A stretch of DNA of 64,000 nt from Roseateles aquatilis (GTDB lineage: Bacteria; Pseudomonadota; Gammaproteobacteria; Burkholderiales; Burkholderiaceae_C), in contig NZ_NIOF01000005.1 in assembly GCF_002205645.1 (NCBI RefSeq), positions 186,001 through 250,000 on the forward strand. Direction: 5' to 3'. The translations under genes and the position numbers were made by a program. The notes under the pieces were generated by a model, which did no database searches, was not told where the DNA came from, and worked only from the letters and a program-made list of their open reading frames with translations. Shown here in pieces: positions 39,750-47,336 of the stretch. Within the stretch, counting starts at the first letter, position 1, and the number at the start of each line of letters is the position of its first letter.

Positions 39750-41188
39750 GCACGAAACCAGGCGCCAAGGCCGCGGCCAAGGGGTCGAAGGCGACCACCA
39801 CCCGGCCCGCGGCGAAGGCCCCGAGGGCCGCCGCCAAGCGGGTCCCCACGGCCACCACCGCCGCTCGGCGCGACAGCGAGGCACCGACCCACCTGAACCT
39901 CTACGCCTACCAGGTCGGCTTCGGAGACTGCTTCCTGCTGCAGTTCTGCTACGACGCCGAGGAGAAGACCCGGCGTCACGTGCTGGTCGACTTCGGCACC
40001 ACCGGCACACCCGAGGGCGACGCCAACGCGCTGATGCTGAAGATCGCCGAGGACATCCGCGACAAGTGCGGCGACGACGGTCTGGACGCGGTCGTCGCCA
40101 CGCACCGGCATGCCGATCACATCAGCGGCTTCGCGACCAAGACCAATGGCAAGGGCTCGGGCGACGTCATCCGCGGGCTCAAGCCGAAGGTCGTGCTGCA
40201 GCCGTGGACGGAAGACCTGAGTTTGGCGACCCACGCCACCGGTCCCGTTCCCAAGGGGCTGCGCGGCGTGGCCGGCAGCGTCCGCGCGGTGGCCGCGCTC
40301 GGCGCGATGCACGGCCTGGCCGAGCAGGTGACGACCCTGGCCGCCAAGCGCGGCAAAAGCCTGCCGCTGGGGCTGGCCGAGCGACTGGACTTCCTCGGCC
40401 GGGACAACACGAAGAACCTCCCCGCGGTCGAGAACCTCGCGCGCATGGGCAAGGCCGGCACCGCCGTGTACGCGCACTTCGGCACCGACGATCCGTTCAA
40501 GGCCGTGCTACCGGGCGTCAAGACACATGTGCTGGGCCCGCCCACGCCGGAGCAGCATCCGGGCGTCCAGAAGCAACGGTCCACCGACGACGACCAGTTC
40601 TGGCACTTCCAGGCCCGTGGCGCGGGCACGGCGAACCTCGTCGCCGGCAACCAGCGCGGCCCCTTCGACGCGTCCTACGTCGACGCCAAACGCGGCAAGC
40701 TGCCGCGCGATGCGCGCTGGGCGGCCCGTCACATCACCGCGTCACGGGGCAATCAGCTGCTGGGCATCGTCACGATGCTGGACAAGGTGATGAACAACAC
40801 CAGCCTGATCCTGCTCATGGAGGTCGGCGGCAAGCGGTTGCTCTTCCCCGGCGACGCGCAGATCGAGAACTGGTCCTATGCGCTCGACCAGCCCGACGCG
40901 CAGGCCTTGCTGGCGGACGTCGACCTCTACAAAGTCGGCCATCACGGCAGCCTGAACGCGACGCCGAAGTCGTTGTGGAAGGCCTTCAAGAAGCGGGGCA
41001 ACGCAGCGCGCAAGGACCGGATGACGTCGGTGCTGTCGACGATGGCCGACAAGCATGGCAGCGTCGACAAGCGGACCGAGGTGCCGCGCCGCACGCTGGT
41101 GGACGCGCTGAAGCACGACACGCATTTCCACTCCACGCAGGAGTTGACCGGCGGTCAGCCGTACACGATGGTGCGGATCGATTTCTGA
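39746..41188 (+). CDS. ComEC-like metallo-beta-lactamase-fold hydrolase
   Basis: 480-residue protein. A Lys/Ala/Thr-rich tail (1-44) precedes an MBL-fold domain with the metal-binding motif THRHADH (His120, His122, Asp124, His125), a later LLFPGDAQIENW and the segment YKVGHHGSLNAT, the pattern of the MBL domain of ComEC/Rec2 DNA-uptake proteins. No membrane segment is present. Hydrolysis of a phosphodiester, perhaps nucleic acid, is plausible. Translation is coupled to the peptidase gene (ATGA; GGGAGG ahead), so the two almost certainly work together. It converges on the orphan response regulator gene. Confidence 0.8.
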   Translation: MSTKPGAKAAAKGSKATTTRPAAKAPRAAAKRVPTATTAARRDSEAPTHLNLYAYQVGFGDCFLLQFCYDAEEKTRRHVLVDFGTTGTPEGDANALMLKIAEDIRDKCGDDGLDAVVATHRHADHISGFATKTNGKGSGDVIRGLKPKVVLQPWTEDLSLATHATGPVPKGLRGVAGSVRAVAALGAMHGLAEQVTTLAAKRGKSLPLGLAERLDFLGRDNTKNLPAVENLARMGKAGTAVYAHFGTDDPFKAVLPGVKTHVLGPPTPEQHPGVQKQRSTDDDQFWHFQARGAGTANLVAGNQRGPFDASYVDAKRGKLPRDARWAARHITASRGNQLLGIVTMLDKVMNNTSLILLMEVGGKRLLFPGDAQIENWSYALDQPDAQALLADVDLYKVGHHGSLNATPKSLWKAFKKRGNAARKDRMTSVLSTMADKHGSVDKRTEVPRRTLVDALKHDTHFHSTQELTGGQPYTMVRIDF

Positions 41189-41203
41189 AGCGGGCGCGGC
41201 CGG

Positions 41204-41608
41204 TCAGAGTTGCTGTGCCTTGATCGGTTGGCGGGGAAACGTCACCGGCGCCAGGGCCAGCACGCTCAGCGCCTGGACCAGGCGGTCGAGGTCGTGTTGC
41301 TTGTCGTAGTAGCCGTCGATGCCGGCCTCCACGCACATCGGGCCGAACTCGCTTTCGTCGGCGGCGGTGACGACGTAGGCGGTGCCCCGGAAGCCCGCCT
41401 CGCGCAGCCGTTCGACGGTGGAGAAGCCGCTGCCCCGCTCGAGTTCGATGTCGATCAGCACGACGTCCGGCGCGCACAGCGCGGCGGCGAGCACGGCTTG
41501 GTCCTCATGCGCGGCCTGCCCCACGACGGTCGCGTTGGGCACCTCGCGAAGGCGCTCCCGGAGCAGCCTCCGAAACAGGTCCGACGAATCGGCAAGCAGG
41601 ATCTTCAT
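41204..41608 (-). CDS. Orphan receiver-domain response regulator
   Basis: 134-residue stand-alone receiver. The opening LLADSSDLFRRLLRERL has one of the usual two acidic residues; the phosphoacceptor Asp is in VVLIDIELERGSG, Thr in VVTAADE and Lys in YYDKQHD. The layout is NarL-type without a DNA-binding domain. Start ATG 41608 lies only 15 bases after the T-run of an intrinsic terminator on the same strand, and it overlaps the stop of a 48-codon ORF that crosses that terminator. A TTG at 41623 is the other possible start. No kinase is adjacent. It converges on the MBL-fold gene with a 15-base gap. Confidence 0.85.
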   Translation of the reverse strand: MKILLADSSDLFRRLLRERLREVPNATVVGQAAHEDQAVLAAALCAPDVVLIDIELERGSGFSTVERLREAGFRGTAYVVTAADESEFGPMCVEAGIDGYYDKQHDLDRLVQALSVLALAPVTFPRQPIKAQQL

Positions 41609-41751
41609 GGCGTTGTCCAGCAAGAAAAAAGGCCCGACCGCCTGGGCAGTCGGGCCCGAAACGACTGAATGAACAGTCCCTGCTCAGGGAGGAAAAGCAG
41701 GACGTTGGCGGCATCCGGAAACGCCGTGACAACGTGAAACGAATTTTGCAT
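41605..41751 (-). other. Possible 48-codon leader ORF spanning the terminator
   Basis: An ATG at 41751 opens a 48-codon frame that reads through the terminator stem and ends in TGA overlapping the response-regulator ATG (ATGA). No strong ribosome-binding site precedes it. If translated, ribosomes would open the hairpin and couple to the regulator gene. Coding status is uncertain. Confidence 0.3.
41624..41657 (-). terminator. Intrinsic terminator just upstream of the response regulator gene
   Basis: On the minus strand the stem arms GGCCCGAC and GTCGGGCC with a 10-base loop are followed at once by a run of T (41630-41624). It is the clearest Rho-independent terminator in the window. No gene ends on this strand just upstream, so it fits an attenuator or the 3' end of a small RNA. 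Confidence 0.75.
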
Positions 41752-41801
41752 TTCTATCAGTTCATGTGGAACCGGGTGATGGCTGAAGCGGGTGTAGGTG
41801 A

Positions 41802-42863
41802 ATGACCTACGGGACGCCGACGTGGCGCCCACGTACAAGGGGCGCCTCGAAACATGGGCGTGCGCGGCCTCCTGCCGACTGCCCCTTCCGCCGACTCGTG
41901 CAGCCGAAATTGAGAAGGTATCTCCCTGCCGCGGCGACGATCGCCGTGGTCCTCGCGCTGGTGTCGACGGGGGAGCACGCATGGCGCTCGTCGGAGCCGT
42001 CCGAGCGCGTGCTTCCGCCCGCGTCGTCGACAAGCCCCGAGACCGCGAGTCCGGGGGCCTCCGAATCGCACCTGACGACACCCCGGGCGGCGGTCCGCGT
42101 TCAGACGACGGCGACGGCGATGACCGAGGCGATGTCGAGCTCGAACCCCTATGCCTTGGCGATCAAGCTCCGCAATGACAAGGCGCCGGGAAGCTTCGCG
42201 GTCGCCTTGGAGATCCGTAACGTCTGCCTTGATGCCTATGCCAACGGCATTGCCGTCCAGCCCTTCCTTCAGGGGCTGCAGACGGCGCCGAGGGGCCGGG
42301 GCATGCCCGTGGGCAACACCGTGTCCGCCGACATCCAGGCGATGCGCACCGCCGCGAGACAGGCGATCGAGGCTCGTTGCAGGCCGTTCCTGGATGACCG
42401 CTCGACCGGCGTCCCGCTATCGGACGATCCCTTTGGAATCAGCTATGAGGGCGTCCACGAGCGTCTCATCTTCTGGAGCGTCGCCAAGACTTCATTCGCC
42501 GATCCGCTTCCGCAATTCCTCGCCCAGGGCCTGTTGTGGCGGGCTTGGGAGATGCTCGGATCAAGCGAAGATGCGACGCCCTACTTCGAAGGACAAGTGC
42601 GCGGCGGGCTCACAGCGCAAGAATTCCGACGCGCCGTGGAGCTGGGCTCCGTCCTTGCGACGTCCGCCGGCGCCGGCCCCTCCGATCTGCGCTCGCTGGC
42701 GGCCTGCGTGTATTCGGCGCTCTGTGACAGCGACCCGGCTCAACTGGTGCTGATCGACCTGCCCGCCGACTCGCCGTCTGTCCCGCGCATCAAGGCCCTC
42801 GGAACCCGGATCGCGGCGGCACTGGCCGCCAACGACATCCAGGCATTCATGCCGCCGCGCTGA
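41802..42863 (+). CDS. Hypothetical single-span membrane protein
   Basis: Up to 353 aa. A basic head of about 40 residues is followed by a hydrophobic span (YLPAAATIAVVLALVSTG, about 40-57), a Ser/Pro/Thr-rich linker (60-110) and a helical periplasmic domain of about 240 residues with conserved-looking cysteines (RNVCLDAY, EARCRPF, AACVYSALCD). Cysteine spacing suggests disulphides. No family was recognised. The first start at 41802 lacks a clear ribosome-binding site and a later start nearer the span is possible. It is unlinked in strand to the response regulator and ends 74 bases before the GFA gene. Confidence 0.6.
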   Translation: MTYGTPTWRPRTRGASKHGRARPPADCPFRRLVQPKLRRYLPAAATIAVVLALVSTGEHAWRSSEPSERVLPPASSTSPETASPGASESHLTTPRAAVRVQTTATAMTEAMSSSNPYALAIKLRNDKAPGSFAVALEIRNVCLDAYANGIAVQPFLQGLQTAPRGRGMPVGNTVSADIQAMRTAARQAIEARCRPFLDDRSTGVPLSDDPFGISYEGVHERLIFWSVAKTSFADPLPQFLAQGLLWRAWEMLGSSEDATPYFEGQVRGGLTAQEFRRAVELGSVLATSAGAGPSDLRSLAACVYSALCDSDPAQLVLIDLPADSPSVPRIKALGTRIAAALAANDIQAFMPPR

Positions 42864-42937
42864 GATCATTGGCGTCCTGCCGGCCGGTCCCATCGCGTCG
42901 GCAGGCCTTGTGCGCTGATTACGCGGGAGCTTGCTTC

Positions 42938-43339
42938 ATGACCCCCATCACCGGCGGCTGCCTCTGCGGCGACATCCGATTCGTCGCCACCGGCCGGCCC
43001 TATCGAGTCGGCGTCTGCCACTGCCTCGATTGCCGCAAGCACCATGGCGCGCTGTTCCACGCGTCGGCGATCTTTCCGCGGGAGTCGGTGACGATCACAG
43101 GCGAGCCGCGCGACTACGCCGGCCGTTGCTTCTGCCCGCGCTGCGGGTCATCGGTGTTCTCGCCGACCGGCGACGAAGTCGAGGTGAATCTCGGAGCGCT
43201 CGACGCGCCCGACCAATTCATGCCGACCTATGAGCTCTGGACCATTCGCCGCGAGGCGTGGCTCCCGGCGTTCCCGCTGTCGCGGCGGTATGAGCGCAAT
43301 CGCGACGAGACCAGCCGATTCGAGGGGCCTCAGCCGTAG
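42938..43339 (+). CDS. GFA family zinc-binding protein
   Basis: 133-residue protein of the GFA (glutathione-dependent formaldehyde-activating enzyme) family. Zinc ligands are present as GGCLCGDIRF, VCHCLDCRKHHGALF and CFCPRCGSSVF. The family scavenges or channels thiol adducts in some members, but many bacterial copies have no assigned activity. The ATG at 42938 starts directly before the first Cys cluster, as usual. GGGAG lies about 12 bases upstream. It is followed by 77 empty bases and the convergent LysR gene. Confidence 0.9.
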   Translation: MTPITGGCLCGDIRFVATGRPYRVGVCHCLDCRKHHGALFHASAIFPRESVTITGEPRDYAGRCFCPRCGSSVFSPTGDEVEVNLGALDAPDQFMPTYELWTIRREAWLPAFPLSRRYERNRDETSRFEGPQP

Positions 43340-43416
43340 GGCAGAACCTCGCTCTCGAATCATTCATCGTGGCCAGCGAAGGCGCGCCGTGCGCCTCAGG
43401 CCATCGCCCCGATGGC

Positions 43417-44346
43417 TCATCCCTGCGAGAACCGCGCCGCGTGCCCGCGCGCGCGGAACTCCTCGATGACGAAGTCGACGAACACCCGCACCTTGGCCGG
43501 CACCAGCTTGCGGCTGGTGTAGTAGATCGACAGCGGTCGTGAATCGGCCGACCACTCGGGCAGCACACGGACCAGCTCTCCGCGCTCCAGCAGCGGCAGG
43601 GCATGCGGCCGCGGCAGCATGGCGATGCCCATGCCGCTGGCCGCGGCCCGGGCGATGGCTTCCGGGTCGTCCAGCACCATGACCGGCCGCACGCTGGCCA
43701 CGACCTCCTGGCCTGCCTTGTTCTTCAAGGCCCACGGCACCAACCGACCGGAGACCAGCGACCGGCGCAGCAACCCTCGATGCCGCGCCAGCTCCAGCGG
43801 ATGCTTGGGCGCCGGGTGCGCCTTCAGGTAGGCCGGCGAGGCCACCAGCACGATGCGCAGGCGCGCCAGCTCACGCGAGATCAGCGCGTCGGTCAGCTCG
43901 ATGCCGCCACCGATGGCGACGTCGAAGCCCTCGGCGATCAGGTCGACCTGCCGATTGTCGAAATGCAGATCGGGCACCACGTCCGGATACCTGCGCACGA
44001 ACGCTTCCATCATCGGCACGAAGTACTCGCGGCCCACGGTGTAGGCCAGCGCGACCTTCAACGTGCCGGCCGGCTTGCCGGCGCCTTGCCGCAGATCGGT
44101 CAGCGCGTCGCCGATCTCGCTCCATGGCAATCGCACCTGCCCATGCAGGCGCTCGCCATCGGTGGTCAGCGCCAGGCTGCGGGTGCTGCGCTGGAACAGC
44201 CGCACGCCGAGCCGCGCTTCAAACTGCGCCACGCTCTTGCTGACGGCCGCCGGCGTGAGCCCCAGGCGGCGTGCCGCGGCGGAGAAGCTGCCCTCGTCCG
44301 CGGCGGCGATGAAGGCGTCGAGGTGGCTGCGCAGTTCTGTCGACAT
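43417..44346 (-). CDS. LysR-family transcriptional regulator
   Basis: 309-residue LysR regulator. The winged helix (1-60) contains FIAAADEGSFSAAARRLGLTPAAVSKSVAQFEARLGVRLFQRSTRSLALT; the effector domain (90-300) has two periplasmic-binding-like lobes (LKVALAYTVGREYFVPMM, VDLIAEGFDVAIGGG, AIARAAASGMGIAMLPR). It is divergent from an SDR gene with 114 bases between start codons, the usual layout for a LysR protein and its target. The inducer is unknown. Confidence 0.93.
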   Translation of the reverse strand: MSTELRSHLDAFIAAADEGSFSAAARRLGLTPAAVSKSVAQFEARLGVRLFQRSTRSLALTTDGERLHGQVRLPWSEIGDALTDLRQGAGKPAGTLKVALAYTVGREYFVPMMEAFVRRYPDVVPDLHFDNRQVDLIAEGFDVAIGGGIELTDALISRELARLRIVLVASPAYLKAHPAPKHPLELARHRGLLRRSLVSGRLVPWALKNKAGQEVVASVRPVMVLDDPEAIARAAASGMGIAMLPRPHALPLLERGELVRVLPEWSADSRPLSIYYTSRKLVPAKVRVFVDFVIEEFRARGHAARFSQG

Positions 44347-44460
44347 CGCTGCAGCTTATCCGAACGGTTGAAGCTGACAACACCGATTCGAGACTACCGG
44401 ACTCAAGTCGAGGCGACCAAACTTCGCTCATCAACCCCCCTCCTTGAAAAGGACAACGTC

Positions 44461-45207
44461 ATGAGCAGCAATTCCCTGAACGGCAAGGTCGCCTTCATCC
44501 ACGGCGGATCCCGCGGCATCGGCGCCGCCACGGCACGTCGCCTGGCGCGCGACGGCGCGACCGTCGCCGTCGGCTATGGCGCCTCGGCCATCGCCGCCGA
44601 GGCCCTGGCGGAAGAGATCAAGGCCGCCGGCGGCCAGGCCATCGCCATCCAGGCGGACGCCACCGACGCCGTCGCCTTGACACGGGCCATCGACAGCGTC
44701 GCCGAACGCTTCGGCCGCCTCGACATCCTGGTCAACAGCGCCGGCGTGCTACACGTGGCGCCGCTGGACCAGTTCTCGCTGGAAGACTTCGATCGCACGG
44801 TCGCCGTCAACGTGCGCTCGGTGTTCGTCGCGTCGCAGGCGGCCGCCAGGCACATGCGGGAAGGCGGCCGGATCATCAACATCGGCAGCACCAACGCCCA
44901 GCGCATGCCCTTCGCCGGCGGCGCGGCCTATGCGATGAGCAAGTCGGCGTTGATCGGCCTGGTGAAGGGCATGGCGCGGGACCTCGGCCCACGCGGCATC
45001 ACCGTCAACAACGTGGCACCAGGGCCGGTCGACACCGACATGAATCCGGAGCACACCGAATTCGGCGCCGGTCTGCATGACCTGATGGCGGTGCGACGCC
45101 ATGCCAAGGCCGACGAGATCGCGGCCATGGTGGCCTACCTGGCCGGACCGGAAGCCGGCTTCGTCACCGGGGCCGATCTGCTGATCGACGGCGGCTTCGC
45201 AGCCTGA
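44461..45207 (+). CDS. SDR-family oxidoreductase
   Basis: 248-residue NAD(P)-dependent dehydrogenase/reductase. The cofactor motif GGSRGIGAATARRLA begins near residue 15 (Gly replaces the more usual Thr), NSAG lies near 89, and the catalytic residues read Ser (INIGST), Tyr and Lys (YAMSK). The C-terminus GADLLIDGGFAA is typical of FabG-like SDRs. AAAGGA lies ahead of the ATG at 44461. It is probably regulated by the divergent LysR protein. The substrate is not inferable. Confidence 0.93.
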   Translation: MSSNSLNGKVAFIHGGSRGIGAATARRLARDGATVAVGYGASAIAAEALAEEIKAAGGQAIAIQADATDAVALTRAIDSVAERFGRLDILVNSAGVLHVAPLDQFSLEDFDRTVAVNVRSVFVASQAAARHMREGGRIINIGSTNAQRMPFAGGAAYAMSKSALIGLVKGMARDLGPRGITVNNVAPGPVDTDMNPEHTEFGAGLHDLMAVRRHAKADEIAAMVAYLAGPEAGFVTGADLLIDGGFAA

Positions 45208-45386
45208 TTCCGCCAACGGCCGACCGCGTCGACAGGGACATCGTCGGCGCGGCCGGTGCTCGGCCTCCGGGCTCGCGGCCGCCTCGATGCGCCCGGCCTA
45301 ACAAGCCCTAACTCGCGTCGCACGACGGGAAGTCGAAGAATGCGCGCGGGGGCGCCCTCACGCAGGACCCCGCCTCGGAGGCTTCG

Positions 45387-46391
45387 ATGGACCCGCTTCA
45401 ATTCGATCTCAACAACATCCACTTCTTCGTCGCCGTGGTGGAGCGCCGCGGCTTCACGGCCGCGGCCGATGCGCTCGGCGTGCCCAAGTCGCGCGTGTCC
45501 CGCCATGTCGCCGACCTCGAAGCATCGCTGGGGACGCGGCTGCTGCAGCGCACGTCGCGCCGAATCGAACTGACCGAATCGGGCCGGGAGTTCCACGGCT
45601 ACTGCCTCGCGATGATGGAGCAGGCACGCTCGGCGCAGGTGGCGATGCAGCATCGCGCGGGCACCGTTGCCGGCACGTTGCGGGTGAGCGCAACCGTTGC
45701 CGTGGCGGACCTGCTGTCGACGCGCGTGATGCCGTCCTTCCTCGCCCGCCATGCGCAGGCCGACGTCGTCCTGCAGGCGACGAATCGGGCAGTCGACCTG
45801 ATCGATGAACGCATCGACGTCGCCATCCGCGGCATGAAGGCCACGCCCCCCTCCTCGGACATCGTTCAAACCAGCCTCTGTACGATCCGATGGGCCTTGC
45901 TGGCCAGCCCTGCCTACCTCGCCCGGCGAAGCATCCAGACCGTCGAGGACCTGGCCGATGCCGACGCGCTGATGTGCCAGGGACTGGACGCGGTGGACCC
46001 GGGATGGTGCCTCTATGACGACTCGGACCGCGAGCTGCGCCAATCCACGCGGGTGCGGCTGCAGACGGACAGCCTGCCCATCCTCAAGGGCGCGGCGCTG
46101 GCCGGCCTGGGCGTCTGCGAGTTGCCCCTGTATGCCTGTCGCGAGGAACTGCGCGCGGGCGCCCTGGTGCAGGTGATCCCGGCGCTGCGGCCCCGTTTCG
46201 GGCGGCTGGCGCTGCTCATCCCGTCCCGCCGGGGCCTGACGCCGACGGCGCGGGCCTTCGTGGACCATCTGAAGGCATCGCTCCTTTCCGACCTGGCGCT
46301 CGGCGAGCTGGTCCGGCACGAGCCTCCCCGCGCGCCACGCGCGCAGCACAGGGCCCTCGCCGACCTCACTTCTTCGAGAAGTACTGGTTGA
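45387..46391 (+). CDS. LysR-family transcriptional regulator
   Basis: 334-residue LysR regulator. The winged helix (1-65) includes FVAVVERRGFTAAADALGVPKSRVSRHVADLEASLGTRLLQRTSRRIELT; the effector lobes (about 92-300) include VNRAVDLIDERIDVAIRG-like and LAGLGVCELPLYAC segments, a CrgA-type arrangement. The C-terminus extends about 30 residues beyond most relatives, and its last 26 bases overlap the end of the convergent isochorismatase-like gene. A 179-base gap upstream shows no clear operator. The target is unknown; the preceding SDR gene and the convergent hydrolase are candidates. Confidence 0.92.
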   Translation: MDPLQFDLNNIHFFVAVVERRGFTAAADALGVPKSRVSRHVADLEASLGTRLLQRTSRRIELTESGREFHGYCLAMMEQARSAQVAMQHRAGTVAGTLRVSATVAVADLLSTRVMPSFLARHAQADVVLQATNRAVDLIDERIDVAIRGMKATPPSSDIVQTSLCTIRWALLASPAYLARRSIQTVEDLADADALMCQGLDAVDPGWCLYDDSDRELRQSTRVRLQTDSLPILKGAALAGLGVCELPLYACREELRAGALVQVIPALRPRFGRLALLIPSRRGLTPTARAFVDHLKASLLSDLALGELVRHEPPRAPRAQHRALADLTSSRSTG

Positions 46392-47106
46392 GATCGAAGA
46401 CCAGGCCCGCGAAGGGAATACCGAGCGCGGCGTACACGGCGCCCGCGTCCGGACTGGCGTTGTCGCCGAGCAGCTCGACGGCGATGTTGGAGTAGCCCAC
46501 CGGCGCGACGCCGGCCTGCACCATCCGCTGGACGCCCATGTCGACCTGCGTCTTCGAGAAGCCGCCCGATGCGTCGATGACCGCGTAGGCGTGATACCCC
46601 TCGGCGACGGCGGACATCGCCGGGAAAGCCAGGCAGACGTCGGTGGAGACGCCCGTGATGATCAGGTGCTTGCGGCCGGTCGCCTGGATGGCGGCGACGA
46701 CGCGCGGATCGTCCCAGGCGTTCACGGTGGTGCGCTCGATGCGCTTCACGCCGGGCAATGCGTCCGTGAGCTCGGGGATCATCGGCCCCCACATGTTCTC
46801 GGTGGTGGTGGTGACGATCACCGGCACCTTCAGGGCCACGGCCGCCTTGGTCAGCCCGACGATGTTGTGCTTGAGCTGCAGCGTGTCGATGTCCCGCACG
46901 CCGGTGTACAGCCCCACTTGGTGATCGACGATGACCAGCACCGCGTTGTCGCGGGTGATGCGCTCGTGGGCGGCGACGGCCGACGGGGACGCCTTCGGCG
47001 CGGCCGGGCCGGCGGCGTGCGCGGCCTGCATGACACCGCCGAACGCGGCGGCGAAGGCGATCACGGCCGAGGCGATCTGTTGACGGCGGACAGGGGTGCG
47101 AATCAT
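46366..47106 (-). CDS. Exported isochorismatase-family hydrolase (YcaC-like)
   Basis: 246-residue cysteine hydrolase of the isochorismatase superfamily. The catalytic Asp lies in VLVIVDHQVGLYTG, the Cys nucleophile in TGVSTDVCLAFPA, with the Lys expected in the KRIERTTVNAW segment. A signal-like hydrophobic N-terminus (about 10-32, ending HAAG) suggests export, unusual for a family that is mostly cytoplasmic. Substrates of YcaC-like members are unsettled. Its last 26 bases overlap the 3' end of the convergent LysR gene. Confidence 0.87.
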   Translation of the reverse strand: MIRTPVRRQQIASAVIAFAAAFGGVMQAAHAAGPAAPKASPSAVAAHERITRDNAVLVIVDHQVGLYTGVRDIDTLQLKHNIVGLTKAAVALKVPVIVTTTTENMWGPMIPELTDALPGVKRIERTTVNAWDDPRVVAAIQATGRKHLIITGVSTDVCLAFPAMSAVAEGYHAYAVIDASGGFSKTQVDMGVQRMVQAGVAPVGYSNIAVELLGDNASPDAGAVYAALGIPFAGLVFDLNQYFSKK

Positions 47107-47336
47107 GGGGGAGCTCCGGTTTGAGGGTGGGGATTGGCGGTTGTTTCTTGCCAGTCGTCACTCTAGGGAGCGGGTCTCGACGCATCAATGCGCCGGGCCA
47201 AGACCCATCGTTCCATCCCGCGGGACGACCCCGGGTCGCCTCCGGCCGGCCACGTGACGAGCACCGCGCTTTCCGCGGCGGTGTCGTGAGCGGACGTGGG
47301 ACGCGACCTCCGCGGGCCGCGCGAGATACTTCCGGC

